Source of the DNA: Marinobacter sp. S6332
GTDB lineage: Bacteria; Pseudomonadota; Gammaproteobacteria; Pseudomonadales; Oleiphilaceae
Direction of reading: 5' to 3'
Length of the DNA: 64,000 nt
Assembly (NCBI RefSeq): GCF_023016045.1
Contig: NZ_JALKAP010000006.1
Coordinates: 34,072 to 98,071 of the forward strand
Shown here: positions 50,562-62,276 of the stretch, one piece after another
Numbering within the stretch: position 1 is the stretch's first letter
Layout: each line of letters opens with the position of its first letter
Program-made: the position numbers and the translations under genes
Notes under the pieces: model-generated
Told to the model about the DNA's origin: nothing
The model's database searches: none
What the model saw: only the letters and a program-made list of their open reading frames with translations

Positions 50562-51032
50562 TCAGCCGCTTGTTGCGGTCATGCGTTGGTAAAGCGTTTG
50601 CGCATCTTCGCACTGTCGAAGACTGTCGCAAAATGTGCGCTCGTTGAACTTTTCGGCGAGTTGGCTCAGTAACTCAAGGTGCTCGCTGGTGGCTTCTTTG
50701 GGCACAACAAGTGCAAATACAAGATCAACCGGCTGGTTATCGATTGCATCAAAATCAACGGCCTCTTCCAAAGTCATCAATACGCCGATGACTTGCTCAA
50801 GCCCTTCCAGACGGCAGTGGGGAATCGCGATCCCCTGGCCGATTCCGGTGCTACCAAGTCGCTCGCGAGCAATCAGATTGTTGAAAATCTGGCCTTCGCT
50901 AACAACATCATTGTGCTGGCGAATCTGCTCTGCAATGAATTCCAGAACCCGCTTTTTACTGGATGCGGGTACCTTGCATAGCGTCAGTTCCGGCGCAAGG
51001 ATATTGTCTATTGTTAGGGATGTGTCGCTCAT
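50562..51032 (-). CDS. ptsN: Nitrogen-PTS EIIA protein PtsN
   Basis: EIIA-Ntr, the terminal phosphoacceptor of the nitrogen PTS, which regulates potassium uptake and other targets. The phosphorylated H72 lies in GIAIPHCRLEGLEQ. 156 residues. A terminator separates it from hpf upstream, so it may have its own promoter. Confidence 0.96.
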   Translation of the reverse strand: MSDTSLTIDNILAPELTLCKVPASSKKRVLEFIAEQIRQHNDVVSEGQIFNNLIARERLGSTGIGQGIAIPHCRLEGLEQVIGVLMTLEEAVDFDAIDNQPVDLVFALVVPKEATSEHLELLSQLAEKFNERTFCDSLRQCEDAQTLYQRMTATSG

Positions 51033-51052
51033 GAATCGACCGCGCTTCCGTT

Positions 51053-51085
51053 AAAAAAGCTGCGACACGTTGCTCGCGCCGCAGC
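51053..51085 (-). terminator. Terminator between hpf and ptsN
   Basis: On the minus strand GCTGCG pairs with CGCAGC around a GC-rich loop and is followed by TTTTTT. It could uncouple hpf (with rpoN) from ptsN-rapZ-ptsO. Confidence 0.82.
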
Positions 51086-51116
51086 CTGATTAGATGACAT
51101 GCCTGAAAACTATCGC

Positions 51117-51425
51117 CTAGCGGGCGGTGTTTCCCTGCATCCTGTCCAAATTTTTCTCTTTATGCTTGATGATCTGTCGATCAAGCTTGTCGACGAGGCC
51201 ATCGATTGCCGCATACATATCTTCATTTTCAGCTTTTGCGTGGATTTCACCACCCACCACGTGGAGCGTCGCATCTGCAATCTGTCGAACCTTATCCACT
51301 TCCAGTGTCACCTGGCAGTTACTGATGTGGTCGAAGTGCCGCTCAAGTCGTTCAAATTTTTCAGCTACATAGTCTTTCAGGGCTGGAGTCAATTCTACGT
51401 GATGGCCTGAAATATTGAGTTGCAT
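51117..51425 (-). CDS. hpf: Ribosome hibernation promoting factor, short form
   Basis: Binds the decoding region of 30S subunits in stationary phase and promotes 100S dimers together with RMF. The 102 residues start MQLNISGHHVELTPALKDYV and show the beta-alpha-beta-beta-beta-alpha pattern of short HPF (YhbH), without the C-terminal dimerisation domain of long HPF. Directly downstream of rpoN. Confidence 0.95.
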   Translation of the reverse strand: MQLNISGHHVELTPALKDYVAEKFERLERHFDHISNCQVTLEVDKVRQIADATLHVVGGEIHAKAENEDMYAAIDGLVDKLDRQIIKHKEKNLDRMQGNTAR

Positions 51426-51530
51426 AGACGTCTCCTATTGTCATCCGTTCCGGCTTTAGTGGCCGGCCTGAGTGCCGGAGCATGGCTGCACCAGCGAAAA
51501 ATCCACGTAAATCTATTTTCGGTGCCGGGT

Positions 51531-53060
51531 TTAAACCAGTCGCTTACGCTCGTTGGAAGGCGGAATGTGCATCGCCTCACGGTACTTTGCAACCGTACGC
51601 CTTGCCACCTTAATTCCCTGTTCTCCCAGCATGGCTGCAATTTTGCTATCACTCAATGGCTTTTTTGGTGTTTCTGCCGCGATCAATTTTTTGATCATGG
51701 CACGGATAGCCGTTGATGAGCATTCTCCACCTTCATCGGTACTGACGTGGCTGGAGAAGAAATACTTTAGCTCGAATACACCTCTAGGTGTGTGCATGTA
51801 TTTCTGCGTGGTTACACGAGAAATCGTCGATTCATGCATTTCCACAAGCTGGGCGATATCCGAGAGAATCAGCGGCTTCATTGCCTCTTCGCCGTGATCT
51901 AGAAAACCTTGTTGGTACTCCACAATTCGGGTTGCAACTTTCAACAAGGTTTCGTTGCGGCTTTGCAGGCTTTTGATAAACCACTTTGCTTCCTGAAGCT
52001 GGTCGCGTAGGTAAGTATTGTCAGCACTGCTGTCCGCACGTTTTATTAATGAAGCATAGCTGGCATTCACGCGTATGCGTGGTGCAATTTCAGGATTTAG
52101 CTCGACTCGCCAGCGGTCATTGTGTTTGCGCACAATAACATCCGGAATTACGTAGTCCGGCTCAGTGCGGTCAATGATGTCTCCCGGGCGTGGGTTGAGG
52201 CTAGTTATCAGCGCGAGTACATCGCGTAGCTGGTCTTCTTTTAGGCGGCTGCGGCGCAGTAGTTGGGCGTAGTCTCGGTTGCCTAGAAGGTTTATGTAAT
52301 GGGTGATGACCAGTCGCGCCTGAGCGAGCCACGGGGTTTCTGGCGGCAGTTGGTTTAGCTGAATCAGCAGGCAGTCCTGAAGATCTCGGGCGAAGACCCC
52401 GGGTGGATCAAAGTACTGCAGCCTGCGTAACACGGCCTCTACCTCGTCTAGCTCCAGTGGGTCTGCATCTGTATCGTCAGCCAACCCGCTGTAGATTTCC
52501 TCTACCGAGCTTGTGAGGTAGCCTTGCTCGTCTACGGCGTCCATGAGCGCATGGGCAATGGCTTGATCACGTTCGCTCAAAGGCGTGAGGTTTAGTTGCC
52601 ACTCAAGATGGTCTCTTAGGGTTTCGCTAGGGGAGTTGCGGGTCTCGAAATCGTGATCGCTTTCGTCTTCGTTGCGCGCTGCCGGGGTAGGGGCAGACTG
52701 ATAAATATCGTCCCAAGCAGTATCAACCGGAAGGTCGTCTGGAATGGTGTCGGGAATATCGTTTTCAGATTGCCAGTCAGGACCGTTTTCGCTCTCATCC
52801 CAGTCCGAGCCGGATGCATCTGTTACCGGTTCGGATGAGCTCTCGTCCGAGGTTTGGTCCTGATTCTGCTCGCCGTCGGCAGCAGGCATATCGACTTGAT
52901 CGTCGTCTTCTTGGGATTCCAGCAGGGGATTGGATTCCAGAGCTTGCTGGATTTCCTGCTGAAGGTCGAGTGTTGATAACTGTAGAAGCCTGATCGCCTG
53001 CTGCAGCTGGGGCGTCATTGTCAGGCTCTGACCCAGCTTTAATTGTAATGAGGCTTTCAT
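51531..53060 (-). CDS. rpoN: RNA polymerase sigma-54 factor RpoN
   Basis: Alternative sigma factor for -24/-12 promoters (nitrogen use, flagella and others). The N-terminal activator-interacting region is [21 protein letters not shown] long acidic region II (about 50-120) follows, then the core-binding part, helix-turn-helix and the C-terminal RpoN box [10 protein letters not shown]. The ATG at 53060 (MKASLQ) is preferred over the one two codons earlier because the ribosome binding site spacing is better. About 509 residues. Confidence 0.97.
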   Translation of the reverse strand: MKASLQLKLGQSLTMTPQLQQAIRLLQLSTLDLQQEIQQALESNPLLESQEDDDQVDMPAADGEQNQDQTSDESSSEPVTDASGSDWDESENGPDWQSENDIPDTIPDDLPVDTAWDDIYQSAPTPAARNEDESDHDFETRNSPSETLRDHLEWQLNLTPLSERDQAIAHALMDAVDEQGYLTSSVEEIYSGLADDTDADPLELDEVEAVLRRLQYFDPPGVFARDLQDCLLIQLNQLPPETPWLAQARLVITHYINLLGNRDYAQLLRRSRLKEDQLRDVLALITSLNPRPGDIIDRTEPDYVIPDVIVRKHNDRWRVELNPEIAPRIRVNASYASLIKRADSSADNTYLRDQLQEAKWFIKSLQSRNETLLKVATRIVEYQQGFLDHGEEAMKPLILSDIAQLVEMHESTISRVTTQKYMHTPRGVFELKYFFSSHVSTDEGGECSSTAIRAMIKKLIAAETPKKPLSDSKIAAMLGEQGIKVARRTVAKYREAMHIPPSNERKRLV

Positions 53061-53238
53061 AACCATTGCTCAGTATCCGTCACTAATACCCACTCCGAAT
53101 TTCTTGCATTGGCAAAAAGTCTTTGTATGTCGGCTACTTGCCGCCACCTAAGTATACCCTAGCAAGTTCTCTGCCGAGTTTACTTGCTCCGGGTCAGCAA
53201 AACAATCGAGCGGTCGTTCTGTCGCAGCGAAAACCAAG

Positions 53239-53964
53239 CTACAGGCGAAACTCGTTGCCAAGATAGACTTCTTTAACCAGTTGGTTGGCAAGAATGGTTT
53301 CGGAGTTCCCAGAGGCGATAATGTGTCCGCCAGAGACAATATAGGCGTTCTCGCAAATATCCAGCGTTTCCCGAACGTTGTGGTCGGTTATCAACACGCC
53401 AATGCCTTTGTCCCGCAAGTGGCGGATAATCTGTTTGATGTCACTGACGGAGATAGGATCCACGCCTGCAAATGGTTCGTCCAGTAGAATAAAGGCAGGC
53501 TCCATTGCCAGAGCCCGGGCAATCTCTACACGTCGCCGCTCACCGCCAGAAAGTGCCATGCCCAGACTGTCGCGGATATGGGTAATGTGGAACTCTTCCA
53601 GCAGTTGTTCAAGCTTGCTCAAACGCTCGGCCCGAGTGAGCTTCTTGCGAGTTTCGAGAATTGCCATAATGTTGTCCCGCACCGACAGCTTTCGGAACAC
53701 CGACGCCTCTTGCGGCAGATAGCCAATCCCTTTGCGCGCCCGGCCATGCATGGGGAGAGGTGTAATATCTTGGCTGTCGATGGTTATACGGCCGTTATCA
53801 GCGTTTACTAGCCCTACAATCATGTAAAAGCATGTGGTTTTGCCTGCGCCATTGGGACCAAGCAAGCCGACGATTTCACCGCTGCGAATTTCCAGCGAAA
53901 CATCGATAACCACTTTTTTTTGCTTGTAGCTTTTCGCCAAGTTGCTCGCTCTGAGAACTGCCAT
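53239..53964 (-). CDS. lptB: LPS export ABC transporter ATPase LptB
   Basis: Cytoplasmic ATPase powering LPS extraction by LptFG. Walker [10 protein letters not shown] is near residues 36-44, the signature [15 protein letters not shown] follows, and the Walker [14 protein letters not shown] completes the site. 241 residues. It follows lptA and precedes rpoN, the conserved order. Confidence 0.97.
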   Translation of the reverse strand: MAVLRASNLAKSYKQKKVVIDVSLEIRSGEIVGLLGPNGAGKTTCFYMIVGLVNADNGRITIDSQDITPLPMHGRARKGIGYLPQEASVFRKLSVRDNIMAILETRKKLTRAERLSKLEQLLEEFHITHIRDSLGMALSGGERRRVEIARALAMEPAFILLDEPFAGVDPISVSDIKQIIRHLRDKGIGVLITDHNVRETLDICENAYIVSGGHIIASGNSETILANQLVKEVYLGNEFRL

Positions 53965-53991
53965 CGGATTCCTGTTTACTGTGATCAGCTG

Positions 53992-54528
53992 TTATTGGGT
54001 GGAGCCGGAGCTGTTGCCGCGGGGCTGGATAATCATCTCGACCCGGCCCGAGCCGCCACCGGTATCCTCACCGCCCTCTGCGGTAACCACGCGTTGCTCG
54101 GTGTCATAGCGAATAATATCGCCACGGAATATATTGCCATTTTGCTCAATTACAGCCTCTCGTTCAAAGATGAGCTGCTTGTCAGTGGCTGACCAGACAA
54201 TGTTTCGGGCTCTGGCATCGGTTTCACCCTCGCCGCCGGCAACCGGTTGCTGGTAGCGGGCAGGGGAACCGTTGGCCTCGATGCGGTTGAGACCTTCGGC
54301 GCTGCGGTACAGCACGACCCGCTCAGCAGTAAGCCGGGTACTGCCTTGTGCCAGTTCAACCGCCCCGGTGTATGTGGCAATGCCCTGACCGTCGTCGAGC
54401 CGGGCGCTGTCGGCACTGACTGTGATTGGCTGATCGGAATCAAGATCAAAAGCCATTGCAGGGCTGGCAAGGCCTACAGCCAGAAAGGCCGCCAGAAGCT
54501 TGCGCATAAGATTATTGAGCGGTTTCAT
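53992..54528 (-). CDS. lptA: LPS transport periplasmic protein LptA
   Basis: Periplasmic bridge protein that carries LPS between LptC and LptD. A signal peptide ends near AFLAVGLASPAMA (residue 26). The mature part has the repeated OstA beta-jellyroll, with YTGAVELAQGSTRLTAERVV and GDIIRYDTEQRVVTAEGG. AAGGA-type site just before the ATG; overlaps lptC by 17 bases. Confidence 0.94.
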   Translation of the reverse strand: MKPLNNLMRKLLAAFLAVGLASPAMAFDLDSDQPITVSADSARLDDGQGIATYTGAVELAQGSTRLTAERVVLYRSAEGLNRIEANGSPARYQQPVAGGEGETDARARNIVWSATDKQLIFEREAVIEQNGNIFRGDIIRYDTEQRVVTAEGGEDTGGGSGRVEMIIQPRGNSSGSTQ

Positions 54529-55132
54529 AGCGTCCTTTTACCTGAGAGTTGAGCTCCAGAATTCGTTCGTCGATCCACGCTTTCATTCCCGTCGCGCTTG
54601 TGGTGCCAACGCTGTCTGTAATTTCAACAGGGTCGCCGGTGTACACCGTGCCTTTCTTGTTGTCTAAGGTAAGGCTCTCGGTTTTGAGTGTAGCTTCCCG
54701 TTCTCCAATTGTTCGCACGACACTAACCTTCCCAGTGAGATAAAGCTGGTCTTCGTTTTGTCGCAGCTTGCCGTTTTCAGCATTCAGAACCCAAGGCCCT
54801 TCTCCTGTGGTGCCAAACAGTTCTGCTCTGGGAAATTCCATAGTGGCCAAATTTCCCTCTTCAAACTGTTCTATTCGCGGGCTTGTAAAAACGATCTTGC
54901 GATTGCCAGCTTCATCGTATGATGTGTAGCTGCCATTGATGACAAAACCGTCTGGCTCAGCGTCACCTCGGAGCTTTTTTGCGTCACTGTAGCTGCTAAG
55001 CGGTGGTTCATCGCTTTGCCAAAGCAGAAAAAAAGTGGCGGCAATGGTTACTGCCAAGCCAAGCATGCGCAATCTTGGCTTGTTTGCCAGAGCCGGTTTT
55101 GAGAGGCGGCTACTTTTGGCGCTTTCAGCCAT
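54512..55132 (-). CDS. lptC: LPS export protein LptC
   Basis: Single-pass inner-membrane protein joining LptBFG to LptA. The ATG at 55132, two bases after the kdsC stop, gives MAESAKSSRLSK and one membrane helix at about 24-42 (LGLAVTIAATFFLLW). A beta-jellyroll domain follows (NGSYTSYDEAGNRKIVFTSP). About 206 residues. A frame reaching back into kdsC is rejected. Confidence 0.92.
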   Translation of the reverse strand: MAESAKSSRLSKPALANKPRLRMLGLAVTIAATFFLLWQSDEPPLSSYSDAKKLRGDAEPDGFVINGSYTSYDEAGNRKIVFTSPRIEQFEEGNLATMEFPRAELFGTTGEGPWVLNAENGKLRQNEDQLYLTGKVSVVRTIGEREATLKTESLTLDNKKGTVYTGDPVEITDSVGTTSATGMKAWIDERILELNSQVKGRYETAQ

Positions 55133-55134
55133 GC

Positions 55135-55698
55135 TTACGGCTCCAAGTACGGTGTCAGGGTTGCATTTAGGTGCCCGCCGGCTGTCAACAGTAGGTCGCA
55201 GAGTTCGCGCACTGCACCCTGCCCTCCGCTGGCCTGAGTGCAGTAATCCGCATGCTCTTTGATCAGCCAATAACCGTTGGGTACCGTCACCCCTAAGCTG
55301 GCATAGCGAATGGCGGGTAAGTCCGGAAGATCGTCGCCCATGTAGGCAATGGCATCCGGTGCCATGTTCAGAGCGCTGGCCAGCTCTTCAAGTGCGACCT
55401 TCTTATCTTCACGCCCTTGCATTAAATGGGTGATTTTCAGGTCTGACATGCGCTTTTCAGTTAAGGGCGAGCTGCGGCCGGTAATGACCGCCACGGTGAT
55501 CCCGGCGGCCATTAGCTGTTTCAGGCCAAGTCCATCCAGAATATTGAAGCCTTTAAGTTCGTCGCCTGTCGCGCTGAAGTAGACCGTGCCATCACTCATG
55601 ATGCCGTCAACGTCCAAGGCAAGCAGCTTTATGCCTGCCGCTTTCGCAAGTAGCGGTTCTGGCCAGATATCTTCCAGCGGGCTTTTCAGTTCTGCCAT
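55135..55698 (-). CDS. kdsC: 3-deoxy-manno-octulosonate-8-phosphatase KdsC
   Basis: HAD-family phosphatase that makes free KDO for LPS inner core. The nucleophile motif LALDVDGIMSDGTVYF (near 26-41) and motif II VITGRSSPL are clear. The metal site is in AYMGDDLPDLPAI. 187 residues without a cap domain, as expected for this tetrameric type. Confidence 0.96.
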   Translation of the reverse strand: MAELKSPLEDIWPEPLLAKAAGIKLLALDVDGIMSDGTVYFSATGDELKGFNILDGLGLKQLMAAGITVAVITGRSSPLTEKRMSDLKITHLMQGREDKKVALEELASALNMAPDAIAYMGDDLPDLPAIRYASLGVTVPNGYWLIKEHADYCTQASGGQGAVRELCDLLLTAGGHLNATLTPYLEP

Positions 55699-55724
55699 GA
55701 TGTTGCCCTTTTGATTTGTGTTTC

Positions 55725-56705
55725 TCAGATAACACCGGCGCGCAGCAGGTCATGCATGTTGATGGCTCCAACAAGAGCACCGCTTCCGTCAGTAACAGGG
55801 AGTGCACTGATTTTTAAGCCTTCCATAATGTTAAGCGCTTCAGCAGCCAGTTGATCCGCTTGGATGGTTTTACCATTTTGCGTCATTACATCCCGTATAG
55901 GGGTAGTGTGAACGTCAATGGATTTGTCCAGTGTGCGGCGAAGATCGCCGTCTGTGAAAATTCCGGTCATGGTGCCGGTGGCGTTCACTACCGTGGTCAT
56001 GCCCAGACCCTTTCGGGATATCTCCAGCAAAGCGCCGCTGAGGGTAGTGTCTTCATCAACCATGGGAATGCGGTCACCAACGTGCATGATGTCTGATACC
56101 CTTAGGAGAAGCTTCCGCCCCAGACTACCGCCCGGGTGCGAGAACGCAAAGTCTTCTGCGCTGAATCCCCGAGCTTCAAGCAACGCCACCGCTAAAGCAT
56201 CGCCCATTACCAGCGTAGCAGTGGTGCTGGACGTCGGCGCCAAGCCAAGCGGACAAGCCTCTGTTTTAACGCTGACATCCAAATTCGCCACAGCCTCTTT
56301 AGCCAGTGTGGAATCCGGATTGCCTGTCATGCTGATTAAGGGCGCGCCCATCCGTTTGATAAGTGGCAAAATGGTAACCACTTCGCTGGTGTTGCCGCTG
56401 TTCGAAATGGCAATAACCACGTCTTGGCTGGTAATCATTCCCATGTCGCCGTGGCTGGCTTCACCTGGGTGAACAAAAAAAGAGGGGGTGCCAGTGCTGG
56501 CAAGCGTGGCTGCAATCTTATGGCCAATATGGCCGGATTTACCCATGCCTGTAACAACAACACGGCCCCTGCATGCCATGATAACTTCACAGGCACGAAC
56601 AAAATGATGGTCTACGCGGTTTTCTAGGGCGCTAATGGCGTCACGCTCAATGCGTATGGCTTGAAGTGCAGAGTTCCGGAAATCCTGTGCTTTGAGTTCA
56701 GTCAT
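55725..56705 (-). CDS. kdsD: Arabinose-5-phosphate isomerase KdsD
   Basis: Converts ribulose-5-phosphate to arabinose-5-phosphate, the KDO precursor. A SIS sugar isomerase domain (about 40-180: VVTGMGKSGHIGHKIAATLA, HPGEASHGDMGMI) is followed by two CBS domains. 326 residues. First gene of the kdsDC-lptCAB-rpoN block. Confidence 0.96.
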   Translation of the reverse strand: MTELKAQDFRNSALQAIRIERDAISALENRVDHHFVRACEVIMACRGRVVVTGMGKSGHIGHKIAATLASTGTPSFFVHPGEASHGDMGMITSQDVVIAISNSGNTSEVVTILPLIKRMGAPLISMTGNPDSTLAKEAVANLDVSVKTEACPLGLAPTSSTTATLVMGDALAVALLEARGFSAEDFAFSHPGGSLGRKLLLRVSDIMHVGDRIPMVDEDTTLSGALLEISRKGLGMTTVVNATGTMTGIFTDGDLRRTLDKSIDVHTTPIRDVMTQNGKTIQADQLAAEALNIMEGLKISALPVTDGSGALVGAINMHDLLRAGVI

Positions 56706-56971
56706 TGGGCGAAGGGCCTGCTTTCTCGTTAATGCTTTCTAATTGAAAGACGGGAGCGCGATTCGGTTGAAGGAGTATAACATTTCCCGCGGGTTGAGCA
56801 GTTCGGTTACGGTAAGTTCAGCGAAATTGATCATTGCTATCAATTCATTTTGGGAACCATAGATTGAGCTTGAAGGCTCCTTCGCATAATGTAGCCGCTC
56901 CCCCAAAGCGAAGCGTTATCGATTCAATAGCAAGTTACGGGGTGGAAGCTAAGGGCTTAAAGGTAAGAGCT
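56706..56971. promoter_or_regulatory. Divergent kdsD-mlaF promoter region
   Basis: About 266 bases between divergent envelope operons. It contains ATTGAT-N7-ATCAAT at 56826-56844, a perfect inverted repeat suited to a regulator, and a CATAAT at 56885-56890 that may be a -10 element for mlaF. No good -35 match at standard spacing. An open frame from 56834 runs into mlaF but lacks a start site with support. Confidence 0.45.
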
Positions 56972-57784
56972 ATGGGTTTGGGTTCGTACATATCATTAAA
57001 AGACGTTGTGTTTTCCCGCTCAGGGCGCCGAATTTTTAACGGTGTGACTGTGGATATTCCCCGTGGAAAAATCACCGCCATTATGGGGCCAAGTGGCAGT
57101 GGGAAAACCACCCTGTTGCGCCTAATAGGTGGCCAGCTGCGGCAAGATTCCGGGAGTTTAACGGTGGATGGTCACGCGATCTCCGAACTTCGCCGCAAGG
57201 AGCTTTATAAGTTTCGGGAAAAAATGGGCATGCTGTTTCAAAGTGGTGCGCTGTTTACTGATCTGAGCGTGTACGAGAATGTGGCCTTCCCGATGCGAGT
57301 GCACACTAAGCTGCCGGAAGACATGATAAACGACATAGTGTTGATGAAGCTCGAAGCTGTTGGATTGCGCGGTGCCCGCAAGCTTATGCCCTCAGAACTT
57401 TCCGGCGGTATGAATCGGCGCGTGGCACTTGCTCGTAGTATTGCGCTGGATCCTGAGCTGATTATGTACGATGAACCCTTTGCCGGGCAGGACCCGATTG
57501 GCATGGGTGTGCTGGTAAAACTCATTCGTGATCTCAACAGCTCCATGGGGCTTACCAGCGTTCTGGTCTCCCACGATGTGAAAGAGTCTCTCAGTATCTG
57601 CCACTACGCTTGCATTATTGCGGACGGAAAAGTGATCGGAACCGGAACGCCGGAAGAGCTTCAGACGCACCCGTCGGAACAGGTGCAGCAGTTTTTAAAC
57701 GGGCATCCTGACGGCCCAGTGCCGTTCCATTATCCATCTTCTGCGGCCGCCGAAGACTTCGGGCTAGCCGGAGGTGTTTCGTGA
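56972..57784 (+). CDS. mlaF: Phospholipid ABC transporter ATPase MlaF
   Basis: ATPase of the Mla system that moves phospholipid between the membranes to keep outer-membrane asymmetry. Walker [10 protein letters not shown] is near residues 41-49, the signature [18 protein letters not shown] follows, and Walker B is in [13 protein letters not shown]. The ATG at 56972 follows AGGTAAGAG and gives the usual [16 protein letters not shown] opening (270 residues). First gene of mlaFEDCB. Confidence 0.95.
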   Translation: MGLGSYISLKDVVFSRSGRRIFNGVTVDIPRGKITAIMGPSGSGKTTLLRLIGGQLRQDSGSLTVDGHAISELRRKELYKFREKMGMLFQSGALFTDLSVYENVAFPMRVHTKLPEDMINDIVLMKLEAVGLRGARKLMPSELSGGMNRRVALARSIALDPELIMYDEPFAGQDPIGMGVLVKLIRDLNSSMGLTSVLVSHDVKESLSICHYACIIADGKVIGTGTPEELQTHPSEQVQQFLNGHPDGPVPFHYPSSAAAEDFGLAGGVS

Positions 57785-58563
57785 TTGACAGAATCGCGTC
57801 CTTCGGGCGCAGCGGCATAAGCTTTGTTATATCTATCGGGCGCGCTGGCCGGTTTCTAGGAGGAGTGCTTTCAGGCGTTCCTCGCCCGGTAACGGGCTTC
57901 CCGCTCTTGTTGAAACAGTTGTACTCGGTTGGCGTGCTTTCGCTGGCTATCATTGTTGTTTCCGGCTTATTTATCGGTATGGTGCTGGGCCTTCAGGGCT
58001 ACACCATACTTAGTGATTTTGGCTCCGAAGCCGCTATCGGTCAGATGATTGCGCTTACTTTGGTGCGGGAACTTGGGCCCGTAGTGACGGCGTTGCTATT
58101 TGCTGGCCGCGCAGGTTCTGCGCTGACTGCTGAAATCGGCCTAATGAAAGCCACAGAGCAGCTCTCCAGTATGGAAATGATGGGTGTAGACCCGTTGCGC
58201 CGGGTTATCGCCCCAAGGCTCTGGGCGGGTTTTATAGCTATGCCGGTATTGGCTATCATTTTTTCAATGGTAGGCATTTGGGGTGGCATGTTGGTTGGCG
58301 TTGAGTGGCTTGGTGTTTTTGAAGGCTCCTACTGGGGCAACATGCAGGCCTCTGTGGACTTCCGGGATGATGTTATAAACGGCGTGATAAAAAGCGTTGT
58401 CTTCGGTTTTGTTTGTGCCTGGATTGCTGTTTACCAAGGCTACGACTGTGTGCCCACCTCTGCGGGAATCAGCTCTGCCACCACAAAAACGGTGGTCTAT
58501 TCCTCGCTGGCTGTGTTGGGTCTGGATTTTGTGCTGACTGCCGTAATGTTCGGCAACTTCTGA
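57781..58563 (+). CDS. mlaE: Phospholipid ABC transporter permease MlaE
   Basis: Inner-membrane permease of the Mla complex, 260 residues with several hydrophobic helices. MlaE family blocks include [20 protein letters not shown] and [20 protein letters not shown]. The GTG start overlaps the mlaF stop (GTGA), so translation is coupled. Confidence 0.96.
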   Translation: MIDRIASFGRSGISFVISIGRAGRFLGGVLSGVPRPVTGFPLLLKQLYSVGVLSLAIIVVSGLFIGMVLGLQGYTILSDFGSEAAIGQMIALTLVRELGPVVTALLFAGRAGSALTAEIGLMKATEQLSSMEMMGVDPLRRVIAPRLWAGFIAMPVLAIIFSMVGIWGGMLVGVEWLGVFEGSYWGNMQASVDFRDDVINGVIKSVVFGFVCAWIAVYQGYDCVPTSAGISSATTKTVVYSSLAVLGLDFVLTAVMFGNF

Positions 58564-58597
58564 TTAACGATTGACGAGATAACACCGGGAGCCGGTA

Positions 58598-59047
58598 ATG
58601 ACACAAAGAACAACGGATATTGCAGTTGGGCTGTTTATGCTTGCCGGGTTGGCTGCGCTACTGTTTTTGGCGCTGCAGGTAAGTGGGTTATCACCCAAGT
58701 CGGCCAAAAGCACCTATACCGTTTATGCTGACTTTAACGACACCGGCGGTATCACGCCCCGTGGCAGGGTTTCTATGGCAGGTGTAACCGTCGGTAGTAT
58801 CGACTCCATTACCCTGAACAAAGAAACCTTTCAGGCGCGGGTTGCCATGTCCATTCACGGCGAAGTGGACAATATTCCGGCAGATAGCGCCGCAGTAATA
58901 CGTACATCCGGTCTGCTGGGTGAGCAGTACATTGATATATCTATTGGCGGTGACATGGACTCCCTCAAGCCGGGTGACACGTTTTACGCCACTCAGTCTG
59001 CTATGAACATTGAGCGACTGATCAGCAATTTTGCGTCTGGCAAATAA
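58598..59047 (+). CDS. mlaD: MCE-domain phospholipid carrier MlaD
   Basis: Periplasmic hexameric lipid-binding ring anchored by one N-terminal helix (about residues 8-28). One MCE domain follows (YTVYADFNDTGGITPRGRVS, then AGVTVGSIDSITL). 149 residues, the usual size. It follows mlaE after 34 bases. Confidence 0.96.
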   Translation: MTQRTTDIAVGLFMLAGLAALLFLALQVSGLSPKSAKSTYTVYADFNDTGGITPRGRVSMAGVTVGSIDSITLNKETFQARVAMSIHGEVDNIPADSAAVIRTSGLLGEQYIDISIGGDMDSLKPGDTFYATQSAMNIERLISNFASGK

Positions 59048-59078
59048 GCCAGTTGAGCACCAGAGCAGGAGAAGCCAG

Positions 59079-59732
59079 ATGATTGCATTTACACAACGAT
59101 TTTTTCTCGCCCTGACACTGATGGCGTTTTGTGTGGCATCGGTTCAGGCAGGTCCGGAAGAAGATTTACAGCAGTACGTAGACGAAAATACCCAGCGGTT
59201 AGTGGATAAGCTCATGTCTGAGCGCGGGCTTTATGAGCGAGATCCCGAAGCGTTTTATCAAAATATGGATGAAGCGTTAGACGGTTTTGTTGATTTCCGC
59301 CGAATTGCAGCGCGAGTTATGGGCCGCTATGCCCGCCAAACCACCCCCGAACAACGGGATGAGTTTGTGGCCAAATTTAAGCGCAGCCTTTTCGACAGCT
59401 ACGCGCAGGCGCTGGTGAGCGCTGAAAATTTTAAGATCAACGTGAACGATGCCACGATTAACCCACAGGACGACAACCGCGCTTCTGTGGCCATGGAAGT
59501 GATTACCGCTTCCGGAAACCGTCATTCAGTTACCTATTCCATGTACCGCAAGGAAGATAGTAATTGGATGATGGAAAATGTGATTGTTGAAGGTGTGAAT
59601 ATCGGGCTAGCCTTCCGGGACCGTTTTACCCAAGAGATGGAAGCCAACCGTGGACAGGTTCAGGTGGTGATTGATGGGTGGAGCGACGCCGTGAAATCAC
59701 TCAACCTGGAAGACGAAATGGATAAGTCATGA
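59079..59732 (+). CDS. mlaC: Periplasmic phospholipid-binding protein MlaC
   Basis: Shuttles phospholipid between MlaA at the outer membrane and MlaD. The ATG at 59079 follows AGGAGA and gives a signal peptide ending FCVASVQA (residue ~24). A Tgt2/MlaC fold follows, with LDGFVDFRRIAARVMGRYAR and VIVEGVNIGLAFRDRFTQEM. 217 residues. Confidence 0.95.
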   Translation: MIAFTQRFFLALTLMAFCVASVQAGPEEDLQQYVDENTQRLVDKLMSERGLYERDPEAFYQNMDEALDGFVDFRRIAARVMGRYARQTTPEQRDEFVAKFKRSLFDSYAQALVSAENFKINVNDATINPQDDNRASVAMEVITASGNRHSVTYSMYRKEDSNWMMENVIVEGVNIGLAFRDRFTQEMEANRGQVQVVIDGWSDAVKSLNLEDEMDKS

Positions 59733-60037
59733 GCACTGGAGCCCCGAGTGTTCAGCTGGAGGCAGGCGTACTGTTTGTCTCCGGCGCGATCGATGCCCAT
59801 AACGTCGCGCCAATGCGCGCAGAGGGCGAGCGCCTGATTGCAGCCGCCAGCGAGGGGCTAGAGGTGGATCTGGCGGGCTTGGCTACGACCCACAGTGTTA
59901 TCCTCTCAATGCTTCTTTGCTGGGCTCGGCTGGCGGAAAAGCAGGGCGTTTCTATATCTTTCACTGGTGCGCCTGATCGTCTCGTTTCGCTTGCCGCTTT
60001 GAGCAACCTCGCGGATTGGTTACAATCCCGCCCCTGA
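59729..60037 (+). CDS. mlaB: STAS-domain protein MlaB
   Basis: Cytoplasmic STAS protein that stabilises MlaF and is needed for MlaFEDB activity. 102 residues. The STAS core is in VDLAGLATTHSVILSMLLCW. It overlaps mlaC by four bases (ATGA). Sequence is divergent, and context supports the name. Confidence 0.9.
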   Translation: MSTGAPSVQLEAGVLFVSGAIDAHNVAPMRAEGERLIAAASEGLEVDLAGLATTHSVILSMLLCWARLAEKQGVSISFTGAPDRLVSLAALSNLADWLQSRP

Positions 60038-60062
60038 TTTCATAAATACCTGAGGATTTACT

Positions 60063-61608
<1,546 letters not shown>

Positions 61609-61637
61609 CAGACACAAACGGGAAACCGGAAGGACGC

Positions 61638-62276
61638 ATGACAGATTCCATTACCATCGCCTTGTCGAAGGGGCGAATCCTGGAAGAAACCCTGCCATTA
61701 CTGGCGGAAGCCGGGATTGAGCTAGTTGATGATATTAAAAAATCCCGCAAACTGGTGTTTCCCACCACAGATCCTAATGTGCGGGTGCTTATTCTCCGCG
61801 CAACCGATGTGCCTACTTATGTACAGTACGGTGGTGCGGATTTGGGTGTAACGGGTAAAGATGTGCTGATGGAGCATGGCGGAGAAGGGCTTTATGAGCC
61901 GCTGGATCTGAATATTGCCCGTTGTCGTTTGATGACGGCTGGACCTAAGGGCGAAACGCCCCCTGCCGGCCGCATCCGTGTAGCAACCAAGTTCGTTAAT
62001 ATGGCCCGCCGATATTATGCGGCGCAGGGGCGGCAGGCGGACATCATCAAGCTGTATGGTGCGATGGAGTTGGCACCGATTTTGGGTTTGGCTGATGAGA
62101 TTGTTGATATCGTAGATACCGGCAATACGCTGAAAGCAAATGGTCTTGAAGCCCGTGAGCTGATTGATCACATTAGCACGAGGCTGGTGGTGAATCGTGC
62201 TTCGATGAAGATGAAGCATCAGCAGATTAATCCCATCATTGAGAAGATGGCGGCTGCTGTGGATAAACGCCGCTAG
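61638..62276 (+). CDS. hisG: ATP phosphoribosyltransferase, short form HisG
   Basis: First enzyme of histidine synthesis. The ATG at 61638 follows GGAAGGACGC and gives [20 protein letters not shown]. At about 212 residues it is the short form without the regulatory C-terminal domain, which in other organisms needs a HisZ partner; hisZ is not in this window. A GTG at 61605 is possible but overlaps murA. Followed by hisD after a large hairpin element. Confidence 0.94.
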   Translation: MTDSITIALSKGRILEETLPLLAEAGIELVDDIKKSRKLVFPTTDPNVRVLILRATDVPTYVQYGGADLGVTGKDVLMEHGGEGLYEPLDLNIARCRLMTAGPKGETPPAGRIRVATKFVNMARRYYAAQGRQADIIKLYGAMELAPILGLADEIVDIVDTGNTLKANGLEARELIDHISTRLVVNRASMKMKHQQINPIIEKMAAAVDKRR

